Assembly (NCBI GenBank): GCA_947568835.1
Contig: OX387608.1
Coordinates: 14,360,001-14,424,000, forward strand
DNA: 64,000 bases
DNA from: Protonemura montana
Lineage: Eukaryota; Arthropoda; Insecta; Plecoptera; Nemouridae
Direction: 5' to 3'
Part shown: positions 30,598 to 44,495 of the stretch, one piece after another
Layout: the number at the start of each line of letters is the position of its first letter
Numbering within the stretch: position 1 is the first letter of the stretch
Position numbers and translations under genes: made by a program
Notes under the pieces: generated by a model
What the model saw: the letters and a program-made list of their open reading frames with translations, nothing else
The model's database searches: none
What the model was told of the DNA's origin: nothing

Positions 30598-33500
30598 CTA
30601 GTGGTTCTTAGGTAAACAAATCGGATGATCAAATGAGACAAGCAGTTCCGAGTTTTTCACTTTAAACCACATCCTGAGCTTCGCTCGTTTCAGCTCCCTC
30701 TTGGCTTCACGGCATTGTTTACGAACTTGTTGTCGCTCCTGGATTCTGGCGATCTTCTCCTTCCCTTCGGCGATCAGACGCTGGTCAAAGGGAACACAAG
30801 ATAAGATTAAACACGAATTGAAAGGGTCAGTTTTTTTTTGTGACTTTGCCAACTCAGTATTGCCAGTAATTTTACAATTTTAGCTCTGAGTTTTACTGCA
30901 AGAAGCAGTAACTCTACAGTTGCTGTTGTCTGGTTAGGTCATTAGTCATTAGGAATTAGTCATTGGTTTTATAAAAGGACAAACTCAGGCCTAAGCCTTG
31001 CTTTGCCCCAAAGATTGGTATGTCATATTTAAAACACCGCTAATGTATATATATATAAATATCTTGAAGAATTTTCATGGGGATTTTCACTTTCAGATAA
31101 TATTTAACTCTACAGGCTAGCTCGCCATGGAAGGTAACAACCCAAGGACTGCCCCAGCAATGTTACCAACTCATGACTGAAATTTCAGATATGATTTATG
31201 AGGCGGGATTATAAAATACTTATGATATCTGCTAAATATTTCCCAAAATTCATATAATTGAAAGACCAATTATTATATTATCTCGATAAACAAAACATTT
31301 TGGCGCAACAAAAGCTTGGCCCTCATCGGCATCTCTACCGAAAAAGTATGTTCCTTCGCTGAACAGAGTATGGCCATTTACGCACACACAAAAGCTTTTT
31401 CTAACTCTGATCAGAAGAAATTTCTGACATAGTACTCACAGTCAATTCGGCATCCGTCTTTATAATCTCTTCCTGGAAAGCCTGCATATCCAGAATGAGC
31501 TGCTGTTTGCGAATCTTCCTCGTCTTCCTCCTGAGCTTCCGCTGCTCCTTCTCCTGTAACCTCGTGTATCTCAGATACATCTTACCATCAGACCGACTAC
31601 TATACAGACAAACTTTTACCAAATTATTCTGCGACACGATCCAAAAACTACCACTACTAGCACTTAACTGCCGAACTATACCACAGTTAGACTTCTGCCA
31701 ATCTGTAACGGGCTACTCCACTAACAAATATACTTGCTTAAAAAAAAGAAATGCATTTTTCTAAATATGTTTTTGTATGCTCAGTAGAAAACTAAAATTT
31801 ACTGTCCTTTCGTAACTGCAGCATGTTACTTTATCACATGGCCGAAAGCTAGTCTAAAAACGATTCACGGTCTTTGGTCTAAGAACCAAAATCTACTGCC
31901 TTATTACAAGCTAGCTTCTCTATGTTTTGTTGTGCTGTTTTGATCAAGATACTGCCAAACTACTGGCACACCTACTGACAACTAGCTCTACTTTGTCGCT
32001 AAAACCGCATTGTTACCAGCTGTGTTGAAATCGGTGCCAGCCCCTTAATGTCACTGAGTTGTGCATTCCGTGAAGACTATTATCCGCCTATTAGGATTTG
32101 AAAGCCTGTACTTTGAGATCCACCTCGGTGCAAGTAATAAGATTGTTGAACATTGGTTCAGCATAGCATGACATGGGTGTCGACTTGGTAGTACGCGGGT
32201 ATGTGCAGGCTCGCGGCGTATATCCCTTTTTAATATTTCAATTAAGTGTTAATGCCCCTTTATTTTAAGGAAATACGCTAATAAACGCAAACCGGTTTTA
32301 TTGATGTTTTATTGTTATTGTTTTCGATCACCCATATTTTGTGGCTCTTTTTATGTCAAGTTTGTTGTCCCCTGGTTCCGTGAATGGTATTGGCTTACGA
32401 TTTTTGCTAGTTTAAAGTTCTGTTACAATACATTTAGAATCTCTGGATGGGACGGTTACTGCACAAGAAATTCAACAACATTTTTAAAATTCGCCCCCCC
32501 CCCCCCCCCCCCAACCACTGCACTGCACTGATCAACCACTGCACTGGTTGATGGAAAATCATCGTAAACCCACCCTTTTTTAGCACAACACCACTGCATG
32601 GACCTAACTCGTTCAATTATGAAAGATTCTTCATCACAACATTCAAGAAGTAGCTAAAAAAAATAACGTACAACAGTTCCCAAAAACGGCTTGAGGTTTC
32701 GGAGTAAGATGTCAGGTGCTTACGTTATGTTTAGCTGCTTCTTTGGCCACCCGTTTAGCGGCCGCTGCGTTCCTCGCTGCTCTGAACATTTTGGGGCATT
32801 GCCCACCGATCTTTTGCTTGATGGCTTTTGTCTTCAATTCTGGACGCCAAAGTGGGTACACATGTTGGTTGCGCTGTTTTAGCGTCTAGAAACACAGAGA
32901 CCGCCAGAAAGAGTTATTATTATTGCTAGTGTTATTATTATTATTATTATTACTATTGTTATTATAATTATTAATCACAAAAATAATGTGGTTTTTGTGG
33001 TAAATCACAAAATCAATAATAATATTAGGGTAAGCGGAGGATCTCACATAATACTTGGTGGTCATGAATTTTGGATAACTAGGGCTTCACCAACGCAATT
33101 TGATTTGTATTGTTAGAAGAGCGTAGCGATATTAAAAGCTGCTAGAATGTGGAGTCGATCCATTGCATAGATCAAAGCAAAACAGCCAAAATTCACAAAA
33201 TTAAGTGGGAAATTTGTGAAAAAAAGAGAAAGAAACATATTAAGGCTCAACAAATTCACAGCTACTACATTTGTATGCATTTCACATCTTTTGCTGTACA
33301 TCTCCAGAAAGTTTCTAAACAATCAGAACATTTTTGTGAATTTGGTATTTAGTTTTTAAACTATTTTACCAATTTTGCTGAAAATCCCAGTGGGTCTAAG
33401 TTAAAAACACACATGTATGGTCTAAGAATGGTTTTACAATATGTTCTAACAAACAAACAAACAAACAAACAAACAAAAATGCACACACACAGTTTTCCGG

Positions 33501-36500
33501 TGTGCAGCGTTAGTTTGGCCGTGCCAAAAGAAACCTCTAATAATCCTGGCGTGCACTTCCAGAAAATGCGGTAAGAATAGATTAGATTATACTTATATAA
33601 TGCGGGGGTTAATTAATAATAATCTCAGCTTCAGTTATTCTCAATCAAATTTGGCGCAAGTGTCTTTTTTCCTTTCCTTCCATATAAAGTATAGTGTGTA
33701 GTCCCTTGGATCTTATATCTATCCTACTTTCTCAATCTGTAGTCACTTCAATGTGAATATCACTGTAAAGTATAAACTGAGTTTGATGGAGCTATCTTTT
33801 AGCTGTTTCAGAACGTGAATGAGACTGAAATATTTGCGTTCTCGTCATGTCAGGACTGCCCAAATTTCCCGAAACGAAGAAATAATGAATAATCCAACTG
33901 CTCTCAAACATGATCCAGACATGTTGTTGCCCGTACGAAATATTTCCTTGTTGACAAGGGCCCATGTCGTCTTTCGATGCATTTTCCTACTTGTACTGAG
34001 TCAAAACGAAGCTTTTCTGCAAGCAACTATGAAACAAAATCCAAAACGGGGCTTGGCTATTCACCTGCACTCGATGTCGCGCATTGTCAACCGTGTCGGC
34101 TATTTGCTGACAGAAAATAAGACAAGTAATTGTTTATATAAAGGGAAGCTACCCCTGAACAAATTTTATTTGTGACTGAAAACATCTATTTGTCACTTTT
34201 CACCGTGATTAATTAATAAATCACAAAGAATTGTTTATTTTTAGTAACCATACATTTTTTAAGTATCTTTTTCAGCACTCGCAAATGAACGTTTACAAAT
34301 GTGTGCGATATAGAAACATTAGGACTGATAATTTTTTTTCAGATCCCTTCCAATTTGGTCGGGGGGAGGGTGGCCCTACGAATAATCTTGCCCCCGGGCC
34401 CAGGTACACCTTGTTACGCCACTACTGGTCATGCATATAGCTATAAATATCTCGCGTAGCCCAGTATTTATGTTGAGTTTCATATCAACCAGGTTGACTA
34501 TGTACCCTCCAGTGCTGATCGTTACTTATCTAATATGCAAATGATGCCACCCACCTTATTGTACTGAGATACCGGCATCCTGGATGAACTAGGTGAGAAA
34601 ATCACGTCTTATTTAGCTCGCTCCTGGACGAAGCTCACCCCAGTACTGCTCAAAAGCAACTGGCAAACCGAATTCGTGCTTTAACGTCAAAAACGGCTGA
34701 TTGGGTTGCCTTTAAGTTTACATAATACTTTGTTTGGTTTAAAATATCTCGAAACCCTTTACAGTGGCAATGCCGCTAGATTTCCCCTTACCACAAGACT
34801 GATTCTTGCTAGCAACAATGTAGTGACACCAGTTGGAACTGACCACCTAGGAGGGTTGCTATTCAAGTGAAACCAAAAGGATTGTTTTTAGATCCTGTTT
34901 GTACCGACAAACAGAGTAACGAATTGTTGCTTGGTTCCAGGAGTTCCTTCGAAGGTCACCGCATCGACTATTGAGTTGAATTCATCATAGGACCTAGATG
35001 GGGTTGACATAACAAAATTGTGTGCGATATCCAAGTAACAGATTTAAGATATGTACTTATTGAATGATCGAATAACCAGGAGAATAGGATTAATTAGAGG
35101 AAATCAAAGGAAAAATTAAAATGTATAAGTTTCTACAGGAAAACAATACAATTTTTGAGAGAATTGCTCTCGTTGACTGCTAGCCATCGATTTGTTTAAA
35201 ACTTTCAATTTTCCAAAGAAGGAAAGTGTGGGGGGTAGGATTGCATTTGCTCTACCCTTCGGGCACCCAAGGTATAGGGCACCCAAGGTATAGGGCACCC
35301 AGAGTATAAGTATGCAGGGCCGCAAACGTCAGAGGAGACACATTTCCGTCGAAGACTTGCTGTTTCCCTTAATTTTATGAAGAAAAATCAGAAACAATGT
35401 TTGTCAATTGCACTGTTTTCTTGGAATCGGATAAGAGATGGCGCCGTTGTTGATTGTGTTGCGATGTCAGCCGCCTCGCTTCTGGAAATCATGATACGCT
35501 GAGGTGGTGGGCCCGCTAGTAGCGCGTAAACCATGGCTGCCAATAGGTTTGCCAAAATAGTCGGTCAATTTAACTCATTTTATAATCAATCACAAATTTG
35601 CCTAAAACGTATGCATTATGCAATTATTATCAAAAATGTCTCATGCGACTATAGATTTCAGCATCAAAAGACTTTAGAACTATAACGTGCTATAACTTAC
35701 CTGAGATAACTTCACGACAAAAATTTTAACTCTCAATCTTCATACTTTACCACCTCCCCCTCATTATAAAATGTACAAGTTAAAAAAACTCGCCTAAGAG
35801 GCAAAATGGGCTACAAAATGGGCCGGTTCGGAATGCAGAATTTTGTCTCATTTGATTTTATTGCTACACAGAGAACCACGTGCGTGCGTAGCCACGTGCA
35901 AACGCTGCTTATTTAAAAACCAATTTCTACACAATATTGGGATGTGATTTATGGCTGGGCCACAAAGTTCCAGTTACGTATCTAGCACAGTGATGCCATT
36001 GATAGAGTCATGTGAATTTCATGATTATTGATTTGAATCAAACTTTTCCAATCTCAGAAAAGTAAATCTGCACACTGCGGTCGTACTACCATAGCGCTAA
36101 TTTTATCTGTTTTCGCAAAAAATGGCCGCCAAATGACAAATTTACCAACAAAAATGGAGGATGCTAGGTACTAGGTGGAGTCACCGTCGATTCGAGTTTG
36201 AAGAGATTTAATTTTGACGGGCCGTTATTTCTTTATCCTCATCGATTGATGCAGTATATGTATCGATATTTCGAGTCCTAATTATTTGATTGAAGAGGTT
36301 TGTTAAAAACTACGACAGCACGCGCCATCGGGGCCCTCTGATTATCCCTATAAACTCAATGCAACGGTCTCACATGGATTCTATTGGCAAAGAAAATAAA
36401 TTAGACGAGCAATCACTGAATAGTGGATTGTGACTTGGGAACTAAAGCGGAAGAGATTGGGTATTGAAACAAACAAACAAACAAACATTATTTTCCAACA

Positions 36501-37012
36501 TTTAGAAGCATCGTATTTGTCAACTGTCAAATATTAAAAAATTTCCTTTAAAGCACTTTTCAAGCGAAAACATCAGTACCACATACAAATGTCAGTAACC
36601 TTACCGATATTTTCAGGATCACCTTCAGCGAGGGCTTCGGGTCAGGCATTCGCACTGCCCCTTCAGACGCCGGAGACGACGACGCCGACGACGTTGCATC
36701 CTCTGGCTCAGAGATCGGAGGTGGCCCTGCAGTTGGTAATCGTCCGATTCTGACTTGGAACTCTCCTTTTGAATCCATGTAACGTATCCCTTGCTCGGAA
36801 TTCCCGTGACGCGTTTCTGGTTCTGTGCTCAAAGTCTGATTTGCGAAGGAATTGGGAGAGTAGTTCCTAAGGATGTTTTGGATTGCCGACACCGATGTGG
36901 CGTTTGATAGAATTTCTGACATTTTTCGTACTCTCGGTAAATTATCTGTGGTGGCAGTCACTTCTTCTTCGTAGCCTAAAACGTCCGAATATTGTTGTTC
37001 TTGTCCATTCAT
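30598..37012 (-). CDS. Lys/Arg-rich coiled-coil protein, unknown function
   Basis: Four exons on minus: 37012-36605, 32873-32724, 31553-31440, 30780-30598; 855 nt, 284 residues, all introns phase 0 with GT-AG ends (GTAAGG, GTAAGC, GTGAGT donors). The first 136 residues are Ser/Pro/Glu-rich and probably disordered (MNGQEQQYSDVLGYEEE; ends PSLKVILKIS). The rest is highly charged helix: KMFRAARNAAAAKRVAKEAA, EKEQRKLRRKTRKIRKQQ, then EGKEKIARIQERQQVRKQ, and a short non-helical tail. I do not recognise the family; basic helices of this kind occur in nuclear and ribosome-biogenesis proteins, but nothing decides between these. Intron 1 (3.7 kb) contains a hAT-like element and repeat R1. The acceptor of exon 3 is weak, so its 5' boundary is the least certain. 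Confidence 0.65.
32496..32512. repeat. Poly-C tract
   Basis: A run of about 17-18 C residues in intron 2 of the coiled-coil gene. Likely length-variable and prone to sequencing error. Confidence 0.8.
33688..34433 (+). mobile_element. hAT-like non-autonomous element, copy 2
   Basis: Matches 14990-15756 in reverse. Its right end reads GTTACGCCACTACTG, the inverse of a CAGTxGTGGCGTAAC terminus, after a CTTGCCCCCGGGCCC block. A 118-codon frame at 33819-34175 aligns with the frame in copy 1. In intron 1 of the coiled-coil gene. Confidence 0.6.
36060..36348 (+). repeat. Dispersed repeat R1, copy 2
   Basis: AAAAAATGGCCGCCAAATGA, then TCGATATTTCGAGTCC, AATTATTTGATTGAAGAGG and CACGCGCCATCGGGG, the same blocks as at 3600-3935. 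In intron 1 of the coiled-coil gene. Confidence 0.5.
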
Positions 37013-40000
37013 TTTGATGTCCTGGAAATGAAGAGCTTCTGGTGACTTTTCTGTTTCTTGTTCCCGTGGCTCTTTTTAAAATTAGTTAAATCCTAATTTT
37101 TGGAATGAGATAATGTCAGTGCAAAGATGTGGAAGAAGGTGGATTTTGAAGCAATGGGTAATTGAATAAATTGACTCCTAATTTGAGTGATTTGACATTT
37201 GGAACATTCACATGGGACGTGATCCACTTGCCCTGTCGATTGTTTCTTCCCCATTAATGACTTTGTTAGCTTACTTTTATTTAACTGTGAAAATTGAGCT
37301 TAAGTATGATATTTTTATTATTAGTTTTTAAGGTTTCATTTATCTTTTAAGCCTGAAATAGCTTATGTAATTTCTCTAACAGATCTTTGAGTGTGGTTTT
37401 CGGTTTGAACAAAAACCTTTCTGAACAGTAAAACGCGCCAACCTAATTATATCAAATTACTCCTGGTAGGTTTATTTATATACCGATAATCACCACTGGA
37501 ATGTATAAGGTGTACTTACGCTGGAAATGTTCTCCAAACTGATAACAAAAAACAGCTCGATTTTTACTACAATCTTTAGACAGAAATACATATTTAGAAT
37601 ATTTCTTGCCTAGAGCAAAATGTTTTTTAATTACCAGTGGACAAGATTTACTCTTCATATTCCTTTATGATTCTGATTTACAGTTTCTTACCTGTACTTT
37701 ATATTCTTAAATAAAGTCGTTATTACCTAAAGTCAATTTGAGGTTTTTTACGGCAATATATATTTAATTTTTGTATAACGACGAAAGTAATTACTTCACG
37801 TTTGAACTTCGATCCTCAAAACAAAAGTTCGCGCGTTGAGCACCTTGGGTGCGCTAGCGTCGCTCTGAGCCTTCAAGATTTTACATTTACAATATGGCGT
37901 CCGAGAGTTGACGTACCAGTCTTGTGTCGTAATGTTCCTCAAAAAGTACTCGTTTGTGATTAAACCAACGAGTGAGTAAACTAAATAATAATTCAGTGTT
38001 AATCTTAAATATTGACCAACGTGAACTAGCGAATCGGTTTATTTTGTGAGTGTTTTCGTGCAGAACTAGGTGACATTCGCGGACGTGTGAACTGGGCTAG
38101 GCCTTGCTTGCACATCTTCTAGTTGATCTCGTGTGACAATTGACATTGACATTATAATCTCCTGCATTTAGACATTCTAATCATCACGGATATCAACTCA
38201 AGCTTCTGCGTTAAATACTATTTATAATTGTGCGGTTTCGTGTGAGAAACATACATCTAGAATAAACCATCTATCGTCAGTTGATTTCTGGTATGCAAAT
38301 CAAAATCGGCTAATCTCATCTCTGCAGTCATCACGTTTTTGCATGCCTTTTGCTACACATTCGTATATATATATTTTTCTCAATACCAACAAATCACATA
38401 AATAATCGAGATTCAATGCAAACATGCCAAGATTCTGATGGCCAATAATGACGTCACTTATTAGACTCATTATTTTGAACTCATTACCGATTTCCATCAT
38501 ACACATTAGTGAGAATAGTCATTATCATCTCACATTCAAGCTATTTCGGAGCTTATTTTCGGGTTTATCGAAAGTCGTACGTGATTTTTGACAACCTAGT
38601 CTATAACAAACAGCATAACAATCTGACAGTCGGCTAAATACGTCTACCTCCCCCAGCTATGGCCTCTAATAATCGTGTGACAATATTATTGTCGCCTGTT
38701 ATTATTGTATTTTACTCGAATCTTGCCCAAGCCACCTTGCCGCTCATATATGTGCACAAGTGGGAACAAACGTGTGCTAGTGTTTATGTGTCGCCTGCTC
38801 ACAACACTCTTTACAGCACCGCAATTTTTTTTAATAAACATCACAGGTCACTGGTAAAACGTGTTCAACCTGCTAGCTAATTAAATGGCGATTTAGGAAG
38901 TACAATAGGACCCTGAACACAACATTATTATAGTAATTGTTGATAAGTTGGTTGTACATCCTTTAGTTCCCAGTCGAATAAAGTAGGTAGCTTTATCTAC
39001 TAAGATAGATAGTGTTAGCGGCCTTTTATATACCTTTAATAATACCTACTGATGATATCCACCCAGACTAGACCTAACGAGCTGAGATGGTTACAATATG
39101 ATTTCTTAGCTAATTATCTAGGAGAATAATTATCTTCTGAGCTGATAAAAAGCGATGCTTCAGAGGTCATTTGCCTCAATTCTGTATTTATTAATGCTTG
39201 ATCCAAACGATCTGACTCTTTGTTCGACAATGTTTGTCGAACAAATTAGGACGGCATAATTTTGTTTGTAGAAATCCTGAAATTTTTTCAGATATCACAA
39301 GTTACTGTTTGCCGAAAAAACATTACCATTTAATTTTTTTCCCAACATTTGTCTCTCGCAAACTGCTCGAATGTTTCGTTTTCGACCTATAAGCCAGGTG
39401 GTACGCGATCATAATACAAGCTGTATCAGACCTCTCGGATGAAACCGAAAAAAACGACCGTCAAGAAAAAAAAAAACTTTGGGAGTGTTATTGCAATATT
39501 AATAGAACCGTGTCAAAATCGCGTTATCACGGGTCGACTACTGACTCTATGATGCATTCAGATTTCACCATCGCACGTTATTATAACCGACCGCTGCTGC
39601 CAAACGATTCCTCGAGGTCGTCGTACGACCTTACCTGCAATGGTATAACGACAGGTCTTCGCGTATACAGCTCGTACCTGGCCCTATTGTAACAGCATAA
39701 ACGTGGCCGCGAATTGTAATTGCACTTATTACAATAAACAATTAGCCTCAGCCGCATGGACACGACCAAAACGTAACTTGGTGTACGCGTCCGACGGCCA
39801 CGATGTTGCGTTGGGATTAGCAACAAAATTGGAAATCATTCATTCCTGTGTCAGTGTGTAATGCCGCCTACTTTTTTTTTTTTTTTCTGTCGGCTTTCAA
39901 GGTGATGTGGTTTTAAAGCCAATTAAATGTGATGCACTAGCAATCAAGTTCCACGCTATTTTCGTCATCAGAGTTTTTAGGCGTTTTATGGACCGCTCAT

Positions 40001-41442
40001 TCTGATATGCATTGGTTTAGTAGCAACACCGGTGTCGTCATTTTAGATTGCAAGGACCCGTAGCCGCGGTGATGACAAGCCTGGTAAGGTGCTAAAATGT
40101 GAGTCAGTTGTCCAATCCGGCCGTTAGCTGAAATTTGAAACACAGTGCGGTTGTGAATAAATCTACAAATTCACTTGTAAGTCATAATTTAATAATTTGG
40201 TCGTTGAGTTTTGGACGGTTACCATCGGTACCACGTGTATGAGGTTCGTTTCATCCGCAGAAAGTTTAATATCAGCGCTAATACTGGGTCGAATTGGAAA
40301 CCCAATGATACTTGATACTAGAGTTTCGGACGGTCTATAACCCTTCAAAGTTGTAGGCATGAAAACATTCGAGCAATTTGACATTGACATGAAATCGCAT
40401 CGGAAAAACCTTGGATAATTGCTATTACAAAGTGATTGGTTTAGATTTTAGAACTAGCCTAGGCGATAGTTATAAATTAGAAAATAGAAAATGCCACTGG
40501 CATTTGATTTGCCTAGCCAACACAGTGCCGACTCCATGCTTCGCTTGATTGACTATTTTAGTTGTTTGTTTCCCATTGCACTGGCAGTAGCCCCGAAGCC
40601 TACACCCGCACCCTCCAGCCAACGGACACAGCAAGCCATTCTGCACGTCACTCAACATGGTAAGTCTCTCACACAGTTTTGATTGCTAACACTGCCCACA
40701 ATGCAAACTCTTGTTTGGTCAACTTTACTAATCCTATTCTCTGTTTTGCGATGGGTGATTTATATTCTAGCGTCACTGCTTATGGTTCAGATCCATGCGA
40801 ATGGATCTGATTAATCTGATTAATCGCAAGTCATTTCGTCGTCAGTTCGGCGGTTTTTTATTTTGATTATACAATTAACCTGATTAGTTTCACACACGAT
40901 ATTCTCCAGGGACTTCGGAATCCCACATATTGTGAATCCCCTCTGCTCCAGAGGTATTGCATTATAGAGGAACTGGACGAAATAGCAGGGGATAACATAA
41001 AATTGTATCATTTATAAAGACTGGAGAGTTACCCGAGGGGGTTTACATGTTACAAGAGGACTGCCACTGCGGTTTAACAACACAAAAACAACACATACCC
41101 ATTACATACCCATTGTTTGTGACTGACTACAGTATTTCTGATCAGTTTTTAAGTAGGCCAACACCGAGGGTTTCATACATAAATGATTATATCACGGAAT
41201 ATCTACGCCGTTCAGCGATTATACTTTACCGGCAAAGGCACCACCGGTCGTTTTTTGGGTTATATGCCATTTTTAAAAACGTTGCAAATCTTCTCCGCTG
41301 ATGTCCGCCGTCGTCCTTGTGCTCTAATGCTTCGAGATATGTTAAGAATTCGTTTACCAATTTTAACATTTTTGGGTTTTATGTGTCAGATATAAGTATT
41401 TTTTAATTCCACTAATTAAATCATAACTGCATTAATGAGTTG
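37013..41442. other. Gene-poor region; one possible exon
   Basis: Mostly AT-rich, nothing firm. At 40491-40670 (plus) a frame beginning MPLAFDLPSQHSADSM, with PKPTPAPSSQ near its end, stops at a strong G|GTAAGT donor and could be a first exon, but I find no partner exon. A frame at 38659-38880 has no recognisable features. The segment 41210-41440 resembles the flank of the second 55-bp array at 51.3-51.5 kb. Confidence 0.3.
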
Positions 41443-42148
41443 GTAGCAATGCTGGGGGGCAGTCCTTGAGTTGGTATCTTCTTTCACTGGCTAGACTGTA
41501 GCAATGCAGGGGGCAGTCCTTGTGCTGGTATCTTCTCTCATGAGCGAGACCGTAGCAATGCAGGGGGTCAGTCCTTGTGCTGGTATCTTCTCTCACGGGC
41601 TAGACTGTAGCAATGCTGGGGGACAGTCCTTGTGCTGGTATCTTCTCTCACGGGCTAGACTGCAGCAATGCTGGGGACAGTCCTTGTGCTGGTATCTTCT
41701 CTCACGGGCTAGACTGTAGCAATGCAGGGGCCAGTCCTTGAGCTGGTATCTTATCTCACGGGCTAGACTGCAGCAATGCTGGGGACAGTCCTTGTGCTGG
41801 TATCTTCTCTCACGGGCTAGACTGTAGTAATGCAGGGGGACAGTCCTTGTGCTGGTATCTTCTCTCACGGGCTAGACTGTAGCAATGCAGGGGACAGTCC
41901 TTGTGCTGGTATCTTCTCTTACGGGCTAGACTGTAGCAATGCAGGGGCCAGTCCTTGAGCTGGTATCTTATCTCACGGGCTAGACTGTAGCAATGCTGGG
42001 GGACAGTCCTTGTGCTGGTATCTTCTCTCGCGAGCTAGACTGTAGCAATGCTGGGGGACAGTCCTTGTGCTGGTATCTTCTCTCACGGGCTAGACTGTAA
42101 CAATGCTGGGGGACAGTCCTTGTGCTGGTATCTTCTCTCGCGAGCTAG
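41443..42148 (+). repeat. 55-bp satellite array 1
   Basis: About 13 tandem copies of a 55-bp unit containing GTAGCAATGCTGGGGGACAG and TATCTTCTCTCACGGGC. The left flank (GGCAAAGGCACCACCGGTCG) also precedes array 2. Translated frames across it are chance. Confidence 0.9.
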
Positions 42149-43062
42149 TATCTGAATCTCACAACCTGCAGGTGAAATGGAGGATAGCAACTGCAGACCT
42201 ATTCTATATATATGTTCACAAGGGAACTTTCCAACTTGCCAGCTACGCAGCACCCCTTTGACTTGACTGTCACTGGCGAAACAATTGTATTGACGTCGTA
42301 TTCCCACGTTCGCAATCTACAAAATCGAAGAAACAATTGATCGGGTTTTTATCAAACAAGTACAAAGCTGGGTTTTGTGCGTTCAGGGAGGAGTGCATTC
42401 ATTCTCAACTCGCTAGAGACAGACGATAGAAAAATCGATGCTCTAATGCCGGACTTGGGTCAATTTCGGGGCACTTGTCCAAGAAACCTCCGACGCGATG
42501 GAAGTCGAACGAACGAGGTCTGGGTACTTTTTGAAGTACTATTTGTTCAATGTGGAACAACGACATCGAGGCCAATTATCTGAAAATCGTACCGGCGGTA
42601 TCAAATCTGCCTGTGGCTAGAAAAATATCCGATATAGGCACAGATTGACATGTCATATGGGAACTCATTGTACCAGTTCTTGTTCAACCACAACATCTTC
42701 GTTATGTGGTTCATTTACAGGTATGTTCTCAATTCGGTTCATTGTAGTTAACAATAATTGGGCTCTCATGCCAATAATTGGGAAAAAAGAAAAGTGTTTT
42801 TTTTTTGTCAATTTTCTCGAAAGGAAAAGCGACGGTGTGTTTTGCTCGATGATACGCGATGAAATGAAAATCAGGCCGACTAATTGGGAATTGTGAAACG
42901 ATAATGGTATTGATATTTTGGGCAAGGAAACTCGTAATTGAGCGAATGGCCAGATTTTCGACCCACAGTGTTGTGAACCCTGCAGTAATCAATGCACAGT
43001 TTTTGCAATTTTCATGTAAACCAGCCTACTCGTATAGTAGACAAAACTTATCCGAACTGTGA
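42149..43062. other. Intergenic, possible exon at 42636-42720
   Basis: On plus, GGCACAG|ATTGACATG opens a frame reading MSYGNSLYQFLFNHNIF and ends at a clean AG|GTATGT donor. Composition is protein-like, but with no partner exon I do not call it a gene. Confidence 0.25.
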
Positions 43063-43450
43063 CTGAATGGTTTGGCGCGTTGGTAACACCGGTTCTCGTG
43101 AGATCACCGAAGTTAAGCAACAATGCGATGGGCCAGGTATTGGATGGGTGACCATCATGCACATGACCAGTTCTGTTCGGGATAGAGGTTGGAGAGATGA
43201 AAGTTAGTACAGCAACTTCACTCGCCTTGCTAATCAACCTCTCGATAGCATGGATTTGTGGAGGAATCCTGTTGTTCGCGTTGTTCCGTCCTTTTGAAGG
43301 GACGTTAAACCGGTGGTCCCCTTGGTGCTCTTCGACAGGAGTACGCACCGAGCCGCCGACGGCGATACCGAATTCCTAGACTAGTTAGGTTCATCATCAT
43401 CAACTCATTCATCGATGCCATTAGACCAGTTAGCGTCGTTAAACATAACA
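43063..43450 (+). mobile_element. 5S-derived SINE
   Basis: Well-preserved head (GATCACCGAAGTTAAGCAAC, GGATGGGTGACC) and body. The 3' part is shortened between the TAGACTAGTTAGG segment and GCGTCGTTAAACA. Confidence 0.85.
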
Positions 43451-43613
43451 AATCGATGATTGGTCAATTGCAATTGGCTGTATTTTGATGGTATTCTGGT
43501 TAAAAAAATCTCAGTGGTTTAGTCCTGAACGATAAAACCATCCGGACCTTATATGTGCATCAAGTGGCAAATCAAGGTCAGTACTTCGATTTAAATAATG
43601 GCCGTATCGCAGC

Positions 43614-43847
43614 ATGACGCCTATAACTTTTCACCGTTCACAATGCGACGCATCGTCTACTGCAGCGAATTATCAACGCTACAACGCAGAAAGCGCTCGG
43701 CTTGCCACACAAATTCTTGCCGCAGCAAGGTTAAGCAACAATGTCTTTCACGTGCTTTGGATGGATTTGGATGCGGACCTGCCGGAAAATGTTAACCCTG
43801 TTTACACGGATGCTGGGTTCGTTGTGGGCGTGCTGAATTCCAGTTAG
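43614..43847 (+). CDS. Short frame of unknown status
   Basis: 77 codons, with YNAESARLATQILAAARL and VFHVLWMDLDADLPENVN inside. Composition is protein-like and it lacks repeats, but there is no recognised family, splice partner or promoter. It could be a decayed gene fragment or chance. A second overlapping frame (43598-43795) is equally open, which weakens the case. Confidence 0.2.
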   Translation: MTPITFHRSQCDASSTAANYQRYNAESARLATQILAAARLSNNVFHVLWMDLDADLPENVNPVYTDAGFVVGVLNSS

Positions 43848-43907
43848 GGCCAGAATTACAATTTCTAGATGAAAAGATATCTTCCAGTCAAGGCTGTTGT
43901 TTCGGGT

Positions 43908-44230
43908 GCTCACTCAGGTCTATTGAAGTGGGAGCTTACTCAGATCTATATATAGGCTTACTGGATTCAACTAATCGGCCAAACCACTTGTCCGATCGCG
44001 ACGAAACAAAAACTATGCGACTCATCACACTATTGGCAACAGGTTAAGTTTTTTTTAGATCGAAAAGTAATATCATTTTGTAGTAGCACGCGTTGTTAAA
44101 GAGTCTTTTCAAGGCGTTTTTCCGGCGTTTTTCCGATGTTTTTCCAAAAAAAAAAAAAAAAATTTCGTTGTAGATGTGGATCTCAAATTTCTTCAATCTG
44201 TCAACACTACCAAACTACACTTCAAAAAAA

Positions 44231-44264
<34 letters not shown>

Positions 44265-44495
44265 CTCGAGCCAACCATTTTGAAAAGCCTCCCTAGTTGT
44301 ATCCAGTTTTGACATAGATATTTTTTAGAACGGATTTTCCGGAAAATATTCACTAAAATAGATTTTTTTACTTGCTGAAACAGTTCTAACCGGTTTTAAC
44401 TTTTAACCAACCTCAAGAAAAGAATAGAGGATAGGATTTTTTTGCTGGATCCCCCAGAAAAAGAAGATGAAGGCGATACAACCTGGAGACAATGT
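43908..44495 (+). repeat. 26-bp minisatellite element, copy D (array reduced)
   Basis: Only about two 26-bp units remain (43908-43952), but the full conserved flank follows: GGATTCAACTAATCGGCC, CGATCGCGACGAAACAAAAA, CATTTTGAAAAGCCTCCC, AACGGATTTTCCGGAAAA, GAAGGCGATACAACC. A long A run followed by TA repeats lies at about 44221-44270. Confidence 0.75.

Noticed and set aside
42636-42720. Exon-like frame (MSYGNSLYQFLFNHNIF) with a clean donor
   Set aside because: No partner exon, no recognised family; one donor-like site is not enough.
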